Below, piece by piece: positions 13,874-22,185 of a stretch of DNA of 23,308 nucleotides. Both the position numbers and the translations under genes were made by a program. This stretch comes from CAZFPN01 sp044370655. GTDB lineage: Bacteria; Pseudomonadota; Alphaproteobacteria; Rickettsiales; Deianiraeaceae. The stretch is from the NCBI GenBank assembly GCA_044370655.1, contig JBILVD010000006.1:1-23308 (forward strand), written 5' to 3'. Numbering within the stretch: position 1 is the stretch's first letter; the number at the start of each line of letters is the position of its first letter. The notes beneath the pieces were generated by a model. The model saw nothing but the letters and a program-made list of their open reading frames with translations. It was not told where the DNA came from and did not search any database.

Positions 13874-15091
13874 TTAGATATTACCATAAATCACTAAAGT
13901 TTTTTGAGAGGATAAAACTTCACTCATCACTTCTTTTATGCTTTTTTCATCAACTTTTGTAAAATTGGCTATAATTTCTTCATGATTTACGTACCTACCA
14001 AGGCGTAAGATATTTGAGGCAAGTTTTTGAGACCTAGAAGATGTGCTTTCAAGCGACATTAAAAGTTCCGCCTTAATTTGCGTCATAGTTTTATAAATTT
14101 CCTCCTCTTTAACAGAAATGAGAATTTTCCCTAATTCTTCTTCCAATACAGACGACAACTCATTTAAACTTTCTGGAGAAGTTCCCGCATAAATACCAAA
14201 AACTCCGCTGTCGGAAAATGAGCTATCAAAACTAGAAACTGTATAGCAAAGACCTCTTTTTTCTCTTATCTCCTGAAATAAACGAGAAGACATACCTCCC
14301 CCTAAAATATTATTTGCAATTTTAAGAGAATATTTTTTTTCGTCTGCAAATTTGAAACCTTCAAAACCAAGAAGATACTTAATTTGCGTAAGCTCTTTAT
14401 TTGGCTTAATTAATTCCCCACCTGTATATTTGGAAGGAAGAGGGTCTACGTCTTTTTTTGGTTTTAATTTTGTGAAATATTTATTTGTAAGCTCAAGTGC
14501 TTTTTCATGCTCTACACTTCCTGCAATTGCAAGCACCATATTCCCTGCATTATACTTCGTGTTGATGTAGTTTTGAAAATCTGCCTTTTTAAATGACGAG
14601 ATTGTTTCTCTTGTTCCAATTATAGGTCTTCCTAGTGGTTGATTTTTATATAAAGTTTCGTAGTAATAGTCAAAAACTATGTCATCTGGAGTATCCTCCG
14701 CACTTGCCAATTCTTGCAAAATTACACCCCTTTCTTTTTCTATTTCTTCTGGCTCAAAAATTGAATTTTGGAGTATGTCAGAAAGCATATCAATTGCAAG
14801 TTCTAGGTTTTCTTTTAAAGCAATAATATAATAAACAGTTACTTCCTTAGATGTGTAGGCGTTCATAATTCCACCAACCATTTCAACCTCTGTTGCAATG
14901 TCAAGAGCTGTTCTCTTTTCCGTTCCTTTAAAAGCCATATGCTCTAAAAAGTGGGAGATACCCGCTTGCATTTTTTCATTTTCAAATCTACTACCGACTC
15001 CAATAGCAAGAGAGACGGATATTGTTTCTACATCTCTCATTTTATCTGTTGCTACTCTAAATCCGTTATCAAGTGTTGTTAAGTTTATCAT
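13874..15091 (-). CDS. M16 family zinc peptidase (processing-peptidase type)
   Basis: A 405-aa M16B metallopeptidase, related to the mitochondrial processing peptidase beta subunit and to single-chain alphaproteobacterial homologues. The inverted zinc motif HFLEH is at residues 47-51, and Glu127 in LQELASAED lies 76 residues beyond, exactly the HxxEHx76E pattern, so it should be active. The second, inactive M16 domain has the substrate-binding GGGMSSRLFQEIREKRGLCY block (about 275-295), containing the conserved R and Y. No signal peptide was seen; bacterial members probably act as peptide-degrading or processing enzymes, with site uncertain. Its ATG overlaps the stop of the upstream 47-aa lipoprotein frame as ATGA, which suggests coupled translation. 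Confidence 0.94.
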   Translation of the reverse strand: MINLTTLDNGFRVATDKMRDVETISVSLAIGVGSRFENEKMQAGISHFLEHMAFKGTEKRTALDIATEVEMVGGIMNAYTSKEVTVYYIIALKENLELAIDMLSDILQNSIFEPEEIEKERGVILQELASAEDTPDDIVFDYYYETLYKNQPLGRPIIGTRETISSFKKADFQNYINTKYNAGNMVLAIAGSVEHEKALELTNKYFTKLKPKKDVDPLPSKYTGGELIKPNKELTQIKYLLGFEGFKFADEKKYSLKIANNILGGGMSSRLFQEIREKRGLCYTVSSFDSSFSDSGVFGIYAGTSPESLNELSSVLEEELGKILISVKEEEIYKTMTQIKAELLMSLESTSSRSQKLASNILRLGRYVNHEEIIANFTKVDEKSIKEVMSEVLSSQKTLVIYGNI

Positions 15092-15231
15092 ACTACATAT
15101 TTTAAGTTTCCTGTTGGCATTATTCTTTCATCGCAACCTGCACAAGGGCTTATTAAGTCTGCATTTTTGGAAGATTTTACAGAAACGCAACCAAATAGCA
15201 AGACAAAAGCTGATATATATAAAAATTTCAT
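15088..15231 (-). CDS. Small lipoprotein (47 aa) between bioF and the M16 gene
   Basis: ATG at 15231 opens a 47-codon frame ending in TGA at 15088. The start MKFLYISAFVLLFGC is a lipoprotein signal: one Lys, a hydrophobic core and the lipobox LFGC with Cys15 as the lipid-bearing residue. The mature part has only 33 residues, with a CAGC motif at 30-33 followed by a short IMPTGNLKYVV end. It starts 9 bases after bioF and its TGA overlaps the ATG of the M16 gene as ATGA. That tight packing and the good lipobox make a real gene likely although it is very short. Size, lipobox and a C-terminal Pro-x-Gly stretch recall VirB7-type lipoproteins of type IV secretion, but the likeness is weak and no vir genes are nearby. 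Confidence 0.72.
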   Translation of the reverse strand: MKFLYISAFVLLFGCVSVKSSKNADLISPCAGCDERIMPTGNLKYVV

Positions 15232-15239
15232 ACTTTTTA

Positions 15240-16334
15240 TTATAAATTCTCTCTTATTATAAATGCTAATTTTTTTATATCAACCTTTTTGTGATTATTA
15301 TTAAAACTTAAACGTAAACCTGCTTTTTTTACAGTCGGTTTTCTTATAGCTTTAACAAAGAATCCATTTTTAGCTAGCTTTTGAGATAGATTGAGAGCTT
15401 CTTCATTATTTTTCATTTCTAGAAAAACTATTTGACTTTCCTGCTTTATATTTAAAATTTTTGCAAAATATCTCGCATTTAAAATCGCTTTTTCTCCTTT
15501 TACCTTGCCAGAATTAATTAGCTTTAAAGAAGTAATTATAGAAGCTAGAATAGAAGGGGGAAGAGCTGTTGTGTAAATTCCTGATTTTGCAAATTGCCTT
15601 ATATAGTCAATCAAAATTGAGTTGCCAGAAACATAACCACCAAGCACTCCAACCGCTTTTGAAAATGTCCCCATTTTTAAGTGTAAATCGTATTTAGGGA
15701 ATGCAAATGAAATGACACCAAAACTATGAGCTTCGTCAGTTATTAATATAGCATTATACTCTTTTGCAAGCTTAAAATACCACTCAACATCTTGCAAAAT
15801 AGAGCCTTGCATAGAAAACACGGTTTCTGTTGAAATTCCTATCTTTTTACCTAGTTTTGCAAACTTTTGAAGCTTTAATTTAAGGTCTTCAATTGAATTA
15901 TGATTAAAACGCACGATTTTTGCTCCACTTAACTTCGCACCTTCAAAACTTGAAGCATGTGAATTTTCATCTAAAAAAATTATATCTTTGCTAGAAAAAA
16001 CAGCCTGCATAATTCCAACATTTGCCATATATCCACTATTAAAAATAAGGCTATCTTCACCTTGTAACTCTTTCTTTATATCCTCATAAAAAGAACTATA
16101 TCCTTCTATAAACTTAGAAGAAGAAGCACCTACTCCAAACTGATTTAAAGCCTTTATTCCTGCGTTAATTACTGCTTTATTAAAGCTTAAATTTAGATAG
16201 TCGTTTGAAGAAAAAGAAATTAAACCTAAATTAATAATATTTTTTCTCGTTCTTTTTGAAATATCTTCCAACCTATAGTTTGCCTTATTTTTCAAGTCTT
16301 TTAGCTCGTTTAAAAATTCATTTAACACACTCAT
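15240..16334 (-). CDS. bioF: 8-amino-7-oxononanoate synthase
   Basis: A 364-aa PLP enzyme of the alpha-oxoamine synthase family. BioF joins pimeloyl-ACP (or -CoA) and alanine to make 8-amino-7-oxononanoate, the first committed ring-building step of biotin synthesis. Family features are SFSSNDYLNLSFN, GVGASSSKFIEGY, FNSGYMANVG, the TDEAHSFGV segment with the PLP-pairing Asp, and GTFSKAVGVLGGYV with the PLP-binding lysine. Sister enzymes (5-aminolevulinate synthase, Kbl) share these motifs; the shorter length, the absence of ALAS-specific N-terminal features and the nearby bioB favour BioF. No bioA, bioC or bioD is in the window. It is slightly short compared with the usual 380-390 residues and is diverged. 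Confidence 0.85.
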   Translation of the reverse strand: MSVLNEFLNELKDLKNKANYRLEDISKRTRKNIINLGLISFSSNDYLNLSFNKAVINAGIKALNQFGVGASSSKFIEGYSSFYEDIKKELQGEDSLIFNSGYMANVGIMQAVFSSKDIIFLDENSHASSFEGAKLSGAKIVRFNHNSIEDLKLKLQKFAKLGKKIGISTETVFSMQGSILQDVEWYFKLAKEYNAILITDEAHSFGVISFAFPKYDLHLKMGTFSKAVGVLGGYVSGNSILIDYIRQFAKSGIYTTALPPSILASIITSLKLINSGKVKGEKAILNARYFAKILNIKQESQIVFLEMKNNEEALNLSQKLAKNGFFVKAIRKPTVKKAGLRLSFNNNHKKVDIKKLAFIIRENL

Positions 16335-16367
16335 AAAATTTTATTTTCAATTTTTTGAAAAAATTAC

Positions 16368-16395
16368 TTGCACCTTTGTGAAAAAAGTGCATAAT
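16368..16395 (+). promoter_or_regulatory. Candidate carD promoter
   Basis: TTGCAC (16368-16373) and CATAAT (16390-16395, five of six bases as in TATAAT) are 16 bases apart and lie about 34 bases before the carD ATG. The -35 and the -10 flank a dyad TGCAC/GTGCA (16369-16373 and 16387-16391). On the minus side, TTTTCAA/TTGAAAA (16344-16361) forms a second dyad near the divergent bioF start. Confidence 0.35.
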
Positions 16396-16428
16396 ATACT
16401 TGAATATATTTAAGTTAGTTTTTTTAAT

Positions 16429-17034
16429 ATGTCAAAGAAGAAAAAATCAATCGGTGCTTTTAAAGTTGGTGAATATGCCATTTTTCCGTTGCACGGAATT
16501 GCTCTAGTGAGCGACATTATAGAAATGTCCGTGTTAAGCGAGCAGATTGAATGCATTAAGCTTGACTTTGAAAGAAAGAAGATGTCTTTATTTTTACCAC
16601 TGAAAAAATTAGAGGCACAAGGTTTAAGAGCCTTAATAAAACAATCTGAAGCGGAGGATATATTTAAAATTCTTAAAGAGACTTCAAAATTCTTGAGAGT
16701 AATTTGGAATAGAAGGTCTAAGGAGTATGAAAGTAAAATTCAATCTGGTTCAATACATGCTTGTGCTGAGGTTGTTAGAGATTTATACAAAAACACGAAT
16801 AACCCAAACCGCTCCTATACAGAAGCAGTTATTTACGAAGAGGCGCTTTATCGTGTTATATCCGAGCTTGCTATTGTTGAAAAGAGGTCATATGAAGAAG
16901 TAGAAAAAGAAGTAAATAACATATTAAATAAATATCACGAAACTTACCAAAGCATTAACCTAGGTATAGATGAAGATATAGAGGAAGATGAATTAACAGA
17001 CGATGTAGAGTTTAAGCATGTTGCAAATGCTTAA
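16429..17034 (+). CDS. CarD/CdnL family RNA polymerase-binding regulator
   Basis: A 201-aa CarD family protein. These bind the RNA polymerase beta subunit and stabilise open complexes, mostly at rRNA and growth-related promoters. The N-terminal Tudor-like domain is evident (FKVGEYAIFPLHGIALVSDI and CIKLDFERKKMSLFLPLKKL), followed by a helical DNA-contacting domain with VIWNRRSKEYESKIQSG and AEVVRDLYKNTNN, including the WxRR-type block found in alphaproteobacterial homologues (CdnL). A Glu/Asp-rich tail after residue 180 is longer than in most members. The gene stands alone on the plus strand between two minus-strand operons. Confidence 0.92.
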   Translation: MSKKKKSIGAFKVGEYAIFPLHGIALVSDIIEMSVLSEQIECIKLDFERKKMSLFLPLKKLEAQGLRALIKQSEAEDIFKILKETSKFLRVIWNRRSKEYESKIQSGSIHACAEVVRDLYKNTNNPNRSYTEAVIYEEALYRVISELAIVEKRSYEEVEKEVNNILNKYHETYQSINLGIDEDIEEDELTDDVEFKHVANA

Positions 17035-17054
17035 AATTATTTGAACGATTAGGT

Positions 17055-17801
17055 TTAAATATCCTCAAGATTCTTCTTCTCTACTCTTTTGTCTATAATC
17101 ATTTTATAGTATTTTTCACAAATAAAATGAATTTTTTTTGCGTATTCTTTTTCTAAAATTCCAACTAATAGCTTTTCTGTGTCAACATTTTTTAATTCAG
17201 GGTCAGAGAGTGATTGCTCCTTTAGTTCCTTTTTATACGAAGGATCTCCTGTTAAAACTTCCATAAAATTTGATATAATTGCATAAAGCATTTTTATTCT
17301 ACCTGCCTCTCTTTGGGAAAATCTAAAGTAGGAAAGCCAGTATTTTTCTGTGTCATTCCTTGCAAGTAAAGTATAACTTTGAACTGTTGCTTGGCTATTT
17401 TCTGTAAAAGCTATATAGCCTACATTGTATACAAATTGAATAAATCTATGAAGCTCGTCAAAGCTAATTCCAGAATAAAATATAGACTCTAACGTAACCT
17501 CCTCCTCTTTTGTTGGCCAACCTTTTGCAATTCGCTTTCTGTTTTCAAACCATTCTGTAGATTTAATTGAAAGGTCAAGAACTTTAATGCCTCTTGAAAT
17601 TAAAATTATGATGCTAAAAAAACCTAGATATGCAAAAATTTCACTTTTGTAAAATATATTTATAATATGACCAAAATTATTAAGTTTTGGATTAAAATAT
17701 GGAGTGTTTGCAAAAATAAGCACGCCAAAAAATGCTATTGAAATACAAACCAAAATTGTTGTTGAAGGCTTTAAACTACATGCTACATCTTTAACTTTCA
17801 T
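17055..17801 (-). CDS. Two-TM membrane protein of unknown function
   Basis: A 248-aa protein I do not recognise. Two hydrophobic helices (about residues 15-33 and 51-70) are separated by a short loop, followed by a soluble part of about 175 residues rich in charged and aromatic residues, e.g. EEEVTLESIFYSGISFDELHR and YWLSYFRFSQREAGR. This looks like a helical cytoplasmic domain anchored in the inner membrane. It is one of the few genes here with a visible ribosome binding site (AAAGGA just before ATG). It is third in a serS-slt-orf run, 59 bases after slt. The pairing with a lytic transglycosylase suggests envelope work, but that is guesswork. Confidence 0.8.
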   Translation of the reverse strand: MKVKDVACSLKPSTTILVCISIAFFGVLIFANTPYFNPKLNNFGHIINIFYKSEIFAYLGFFSIIILISRGIKVLDLSIKSTEWFENRKRIAKGWPTKEEEVTLESIFYSGISFDELHRFIQFVYNVGYIAFTENSQATVQSYTLLARNDTEKYWLSYFRFSQREAGRIKMLYAIISNFMEVLTGDPSYKKELKEQSLSDPELKNVDTEKLLVGILEKEYAKKIHFICEKYYKMIIDKRVEKKNLEDI

Positions 17802-17860
17802 ATTCCTTTAAAAAATCTATTAAAGACTTATAGCAAAAAATTAAAGTATCAAGTGAAATT

Positions 17861-20056
17861 TTATTTTTTTTGCTTTGTTTTTACTTTACTATTAGCATTA
17901 GCAATTTTGTTTTTCATTTTTGTTTCAAGTAAGTATTGTTTTAAAAAATCATTAAAATCTTTATCTTTCTTCTCAAGAGGAAGTAAAGAGCCGGAAAAAT
18001 GATGTTCTATTAAATAATTATAAATTACCTCATTTTCCATTACTCTAAAAACATATTCTCTAGTTTCTAAGAAGGGAATCATTTCTATAAAATTTAGCAT
18101 ATCATCAATTGTTTTTATACCATCAGATTCAAAGTATTTTTTTTGCCAAGAGAAAACTCTGTTTGGACCTGCGTTATATCCCACAAGTGCATAAGTGTAA
18201 GACCAGCCGAATTTATTTAGCAATAAATCAAGATAGTAAGCACCAATTTGAATGTTATATTTATAGTCATTTTTAAGGCGGTTTAAGTTGAAAGTTAAGC
18301 TTGCATTTTTGGAAACTATTTTGCCAGTTGAAGGCATAACTTGCATTAAACCAATTGCTCCTGGTGTTGAAAGCGCTTGTATTCTAAAATTACTTTCTTG
18401 CTTTATTATCGCATGGACTAAAGAGTTTGGATTGATGGTTTTTTCACTAATTATAAAATCAAGCAAAGGATAGCTCTCAACTAAAATTGCTCCTTGATTT
18501 GACGCCTTGCTAGAGAATGTGTTTAGTATTATTCTGCCATTTTTGGTGTCATTTTGACTAATATAAAAATTTAAAATATCAAATGCTAATTTAACTTCAG
18601 GTAGAGACATCTGCATTGTGCTAATTGCAAAAAATCCATTTGCATCTGTCGGTCTATCCATCAAAAGCATTAACAAGCCAATTTTAAAACTTATATTTTC
18701 CCGCAAGGAAGAGATGGTTTTATCTAAATTGATTTGAGAATTAGCGTAATATTTTGTCAACAGTTCATCAAAATAAAATTTATGAACTTCATTTCTTTTT
18801 TTTAGATTTTCCTTGATTTTATTCTCAGTATATTTATTTTTTCCGAAAAATGTAACTGGTTCAATTTCATTTAGAGTATCAATTGCAAGCATGCCATAAA
18901 AAGTATTAAGAAATTTGCTTGCATTTAAAGCCCAAGTTCTTTCCATACTTTTATTTTTTAATTCTTTGTAAGATAGATATAGATAAAATGCTCCACGAGA
19001 CTTAGTGTAGACGCTACCAGATTTGGAAAAGTATAAAGCTTCAAAAAACGGTATTGCTTTTTCTGGGTCGTTTAAAAATCTTAGAGCTACAAACCCCGCT
19101 AAAAATTTTGCACGCGAAAATGCTGTAAAGTTGACATCCTCGCTGACATTAATTTTGCTTAATACTTCAAAAGCAGTGTAATAGTCCTTTTCTTCTATAT
19201 AATACCTAAATAATTCTTCAATTAATCTCCAAAATTTTGCAAAACGGGGATTGCTATGGTTAATTTCTGCTCTTTTTAAAAGCAATAGAGAGTCTTTATA
19301 ATGCTCTGTTTTTGCTAGGTATTTAATGTAATCATAAATAAATCCGTCATCTAAGAATGTATTTTCGTCAATTAACTTTTTTGCAATATTGTAATATTTG
19401 GGGTTTTTGGTTTGAAAAAAAACTCTTGAAAGTAAAATATCTTTTACATCGGAGTTAGGTAAGCTTAAAATCAAAGGAAGAGAGTCGTTCACTTTGCCAT
19501 CCCAAAGCAAAACCGAAGCTTCTTCTTCAATTGGAATGATGATGTCTCTAAAGTAGTTAAAATTTTTTTTTGCCTTAACTAAGGTTATAAAATCTTGCAC
19601 TGTAATTTTATTTTTAGATAGAAATTGCAATAGATTGTTGTTTTCTATAATTGTAAAAAACCAAATCATATCTTCTATTTCCTGAAACTTTAAGTCAAAA
19701 TCTTCATTAGAAACTTTAAAGTTTTTTATATATTTTTTAATTTGAGATAGAATAAAGTCTCTTTTTGGTAAATTTGAGCTAAAAAGATATAAATTTCTTA
19801 ACTCTTTTATTGTAATATTATTAAAATTTAAATCCGATTGAGTAGCGTAGATAAAAGAAAGAGCAATTGAAAAGTCTTCACTGTTCATTTTTGTAACAGA
19901 CTGAGAAAGGTTAAAATCAATATTTTGAATTTTATAAGCTTCGTTTTTAAAATTTTCTAGTTCGTTTGTCAAAAAAAAAGTTTTGAAAAGGTTTTCTTTT
20001 ACGACATTTCCAAAACTTACCCAAGTTATAAAAAAAAATATAGCAAAAAAACGCAT
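17861..20056 (-). CDS. slt: Soluble-type lytic murein transglycosylase
   Basis: A 731-aa periplasmic protein with an N-terminal signal peptide (hydrophobic core about residues 3-15). Residues up to about 530 form a long alpha-superhelical region with TPR-like pairs, as in Slt70. The C-terminal lysozyme-like domain carries KQESNFRIQA with the catalytic Glu554, then STPGAIGLMQVMPSTG, and GYNAGPNRVFSWQKK, all family signatures. It cuts the MurNAc-GlcNAc bond of peptidoglycan to give 1,6-anhydro products. Length exceeds E. coli Slt (about 620 mature), mainly in the superhelix. The C-terminus is Lys-rich. It starts 2 bases after serS ends, so it is translated from the same transcript. Confidence 0.9.
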   Translation of the reverse strand: MRFFAIFFFITWVSFGNVVKENLFKTFFLTNELENFKNEAYKIQNIDFNLSQSVTKMNSEDFSIALSFIYATQSDLNFNNITIKELRNLYLFSSNLPKRDFILSQIKKYIKNFKVSNEDFDLKFQEIEDMIWFFTIIENNNLLQFLSKNKITVQDFITLVKAKKNFNYFRDIIIPIEEEASVLLWDGKVNDSLPLILSLPNSDVKDILLSRVFFQTKNPKYYNIAKKLIDENTFLDDGFIYDYIKYLAKTEHYKDSLLLLKRAEINHSNPRFAKFWRLIEELFRYYIEEKDYYTAFEVLSKINVSEDVNFTAFSRAKFLAGFVALRFLNDPEKAIPFFEALYFSKSGSVYTKSRGAFYLYLSYKELKNKSMERTWALNASKFLNTFYGMLAIDTLNEIEPVTFFGKNKYTENKIKENLKKRNEVHKFYFDELLTKYYANSQINLDKTISSLRENISFKIGLLMLLMDRPTDANGFFAISTMQMSLPEVKLAFDILNFYISQNDTKNGRIILNTFSSKASNQGAILVESYPLLDFIISEKTINPNSLVHAIIKQESNFRIQALSTPGAIGLMQVMPSTGKIVSKNASLTFNLNRLKNDYKYNIQIGAYYLDLLLNKFGWSYTYALVGYNAGPNRVFSWQKKYFESDGIKTIDDMLNFIEMIPFLETREYVFRVMENEVIYNYLIEHHFSGSLLPLEKKDKDFNDFLKQYLLETKMKNKIANANSKVKTKQKK

Positions 20057-20058
20057 TT

Positions 20059-21312
20059 TTATATCATATCAAAAGGTAAATATTCTTTTAAGACATCAGG
20101 CATTAAAACTCTGCCATCCTTGGTTTGGTAGCTTTCAAGTATTGCAACCATTAGCCTTCCAATTGCTAGAGATGACCCATTTAAAGTGTGAACAAATTCA
20201 TTTTTTTTAGTCTCTGCTCTTTTAAACCTTGCGTTCATTCTTTGTGCTTGAAATGAACCTGTATTTGAGATGCTTGATATCTCTCTAAAAGCATTTTGCC
20301 CTGAAAGCCAAACTTCAATATCATATGTTTTTTTTGCCCCAAAGCCTATATCCCCTCCGCACAATAAAACAACTCGATAGCATAAGCCTAATGCTTGCAA
20401 AATATATTCTGCTGTTTTTAACATCTTTTCATGCTCCACGCTAGAGTTTTCGGGAGAGCAAATTGTCACTAATTCCACTTTAGTAAACTGATGTTGCCTT
20501 ATCATGCCCCTTGTGTCTCTTCCTGCACTTCCCGCTTCACTTCTAAAGCAAGGAGTTGCGGCAGTTAGCCTTATTGGAAGATGCTTCTCCTCAATTACCT
20601 CATCTCTTATGATGTTTGTTAAAGAAACTTCAGAGGTTGGAATTAGGAAGTATCCGTCAGTAGTTTTAAAAAAGTCTCCTTCAAATTTAGGTAATTGCCC
20701 AGTTCCAACAAAAGCATGAGGTTTAACTAAGTAAGGAACTGAGGTTTCGCTATACCCTGCTTTTGCGTTTGCATCTAAGCAAAAATTTACCAAAGCACGT
20801 TCAAGACGAGATAATTTGTCTTTTAAAATAACAAAACGACTACCTGATATCTTAGAAGCTTTTTCAAAGTCTAAATACTCGGGGAGTAATTCAAAATGCT
20901 CCTTCGGAGTAAAAGAAAATTTTGGTTTTGAGCCATACATTTTAATTTCTAAATTATCAAGTTCATCCTTCCCTTCGGGCACATCATATTCTAATATATT
21001 TGGAAGATTAAGTAAAAAATTTTTTACCTCCTCCTCTTTTTCTCTTAGTTTTTCCTCAAATTCTGGCAATTGAGACTTAACTATCTCCGCCTCTTCAAGC
21101 AAAGAAGTTAAATCCTCCCCATTTGCCTTTTTAAAACCAATTTCCTTTGCAATTTTGTTCTTTTTTTCTTGTAAATTTTGTGTTTGTAAAATCAAATCTT
21201 TTCTTTCCTCTTCAAATTTTTCAAAAATACTAAGGGAGAAGTTGGCACCTCTTTTTCTCATTGAATTTTGAAATAATTCGGGGTTTTTGAGTATAAAGTC
21301 TAAAGTTAACAT
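20059..21312 (-). CDS. serS: Seryl-tRNA synthetase
   Basis: A 417-aa class II synthetase that charges tRNA-Ser (and tRNA-Sec where present). It begins MLTLDFILKNPELF, the usual N-terminus. An open frame extends to 21372, but its extra 20 codons lack any family match, so the start at 21312 was chosen. The N-terminal antiparallel coiled coil that grips the long variable arm covers about 30-100. Motif 2 is in FRSEAGSAGRDTRGMIRQHQ and motif 3 in NGSSLAIGRLMVAILESYQ, with the C-terminal MPDVLKEYL typical. Length is close to the usual 420-430. First of a serS-slt-orf gene run, divergent from tonB. Confidence 0.96.
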   Translation of the reverse strand: MLTLDFILKNPELFQNSMRKRGANFSLSIFEKFEEERKDLILQTQNLQEKKNKIAKEIGFKKANGEDLTSLLEEAEIVKSQLPEFEEKLREKEEEVKNFLLNLPNILEYDVPEGKDELDNLEIKMYGSKPKFSFTPKEHFELLPEYLDFEKASKISGSRFVILKDKLSRLERALVNFCLDANAKAGYSETSVPYLVKPHAFVGTGQLPKFEGDFFKTTDGYFLIPTSEVSLTNIIRDEVIEEKHLPIRLTAATPCFRSEAGSAGRDTRGMIRQHQFTKVELVTICSPENSSVEHEKMLKTAEYILQALGLCYRVVLLCGGDIGFGAKKTYDIEVWLSGQNAFREISSISNTGSFQAQRMNARFKRAETKKNEFVHTLNGSSLAIGRLMVAILESYQTKDGRVLMPDVLKEYLPFDMI

Positions 21313-21392
21313 ATCTATAATTTTCTGATTTTTTAAGTTATTTTTATAGTATAAAAAATAACTTGCAAGCAAAAAAGAAGTGATTTATAAAA

Positions 21393-22184
21393 ATGTATAA
21401 ACTTTTTAGGAATATCTTGAACTTATTTTATACAAAAAATAGGCTTTTTTTTAGCGGGTGTTTTTACGTGCTTTCCGTGATGCTTTATTTTACCGTGAAG
21501 GAATTTTTGATACCTAAAATAGAGCCTGTTATAGCAATTGATACGAAGTTTGCTCTTTCTGTAATTGCAAATGCAAGGCAAATTGAAAAACCAAAGGAAG
21601 AAGAGGAAGATTTAAAAAAGCAAGAACAAGAGGTTTTGAAGTTTAAATTGGAAGAAGAAAAAAGAATTGCAGAAGAAAAGAAAATTGCCGATGAGAAGGA
21701 GAAAAGAAAGCTTGAGGAGAAGAAAAAGCTAGAAGAAAAAAGAATTGCAGAAGAAAAGAAAATTGCAGAAGAAAAGAAAATTGCCGATGAGAAGGAGAAA
21801 AGAAAGCTTGAGGAGAAGAAAAAGCTAGAAGAAAAAAGAATTGCAGAAGAAAAGAAAATTGCCGATGAGAAGCAAAGGCAGATAGATATCCAAACTGTTA
21901 TTGTAGATGCAATATACGATGATATAGGTCTTAACAATCCTGCCCCTAAATATCCTATAGCATCTAAAAAAGATGGAGAAGAGGGAGAGGTGGTTTTGCT
22001 TGTAAAGATTAATGCAATAGGGGAGGTGATTGATGTGGTGCTTTATAAGTCTAGTGGTTATGAAAGGCTAGATAACAGTGCGATTTATACTATGAAGTCT
22101 TGGAGATTTATTCCTGCTAAAAATAGATTTGGAGATGGAGTGGAGAGTGTTGTAAAAATACCTTTCGTATTTCAAATAAAATAG
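21393..22184 (+). CDS. tonB: TonB-like energy-transducing protein
   Basis: A 263-aa protein with the TonB layout: a short cytoplasmic start, one transmembrane helix at about 18-36, a long charged periplasmic spacer (about 55-165, almost all Glu, Lys, Ala, Ile) and a C-terminal domain from about 187. That domain has YPIASKKDGEEGEVVLLVKI, IGEVIDVVLYKSSGYERLD and SAIYTMKSWRFIPA, matching the TonB C-terminal fold. TonB passes energy from ExbB-ExbD to outer-membrane receptors. The spacer lacks the usual Pro-rich pattern and instead has an EK-rich tandem repeat as seen in TolA-like proteins, but the C-terminal domain is TonB-type. No exbB, exbD or receptor gene is here. The last base before the mlaA end is 1 away (convergent). 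Confidence 0.82.
   Translation: MYKLFRNILNLFYTKNRLFFSGCFYVLSVMLYFTVKEFLIPKIEPVIAIDTKFALSVIANARQIEKPKEEEEDLKKQEQEVLKFKLEEEKRIAEEKKIADEKEKRKLEEKKKLEEKRIAEEKKIAEEKKIADEKEKRKLEEKKKLEEKRIAEEKKIADEKQRQIDIQTVIVDAIYDDIGLNNPAPKYPIASKKDGEEGEVVLLVKINAIGEVIDVVLYKSSGYERLDNSAIYTMKSWRFIPAKNRFGDGVESVVKIPFVFQIK
21654..21872 (+). repeat. 78-bp coding tandem repeat in tonB
   Basis: Unit A (21654-21731, 78 bp) encodes EEKRIAEEKKIADEKEKRKL and the six following residues. Unit B (21732-21827, 96 bp) is identical at every base except for one 18-bp internal duplication encoding AEEKKI. Unit C (21828-21872) is the first 45 bp again. The lack of any other base difference points to a very recent origin. Copy number changes would keep the frame and change spacer length. 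Confidence 0.93.
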
Positions 22185-22185
22185 A

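Noticed and set aside
15240..16334. 5-aminolevulinate synthase or Kbl instead of BioF
   Set aside because: The motifs are shared by the family, but the short length and the nearby bioB favour BioF. A tree would be decisive.
21313..21372. Upstream extension of serS to 21372
   Set aside because: The 20 extra codons have no counterpart in SerRS, which begins MLTLDFILKN at 21312.
21362..21391. TTGCAA and TATAAA 17 bases apart just before tonB
   Set aside because: Nearly ideal boxes, but the -10 ends one base before the ATG, so transcription would start inside the gene. No later start would keep the membrane helix whole. Probably chance in AT-rich DNA, or the -35 half serves the divergent serS gene through the palindrome CTTGCAAG.
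21654..21872. CRISPR-like repeat array
   Set aside because: The repeats are direct tandem copies with no spacers and lie in frame inside the TonB coding region.
21485..21937. Long minus-strand frame opposite tonB (Ser/Phe-rich)
   Set aside because: It is a mirror of the EK-rich repeat (GAA/AAG codons read as TTC/CTT); low complexity and no start signal.
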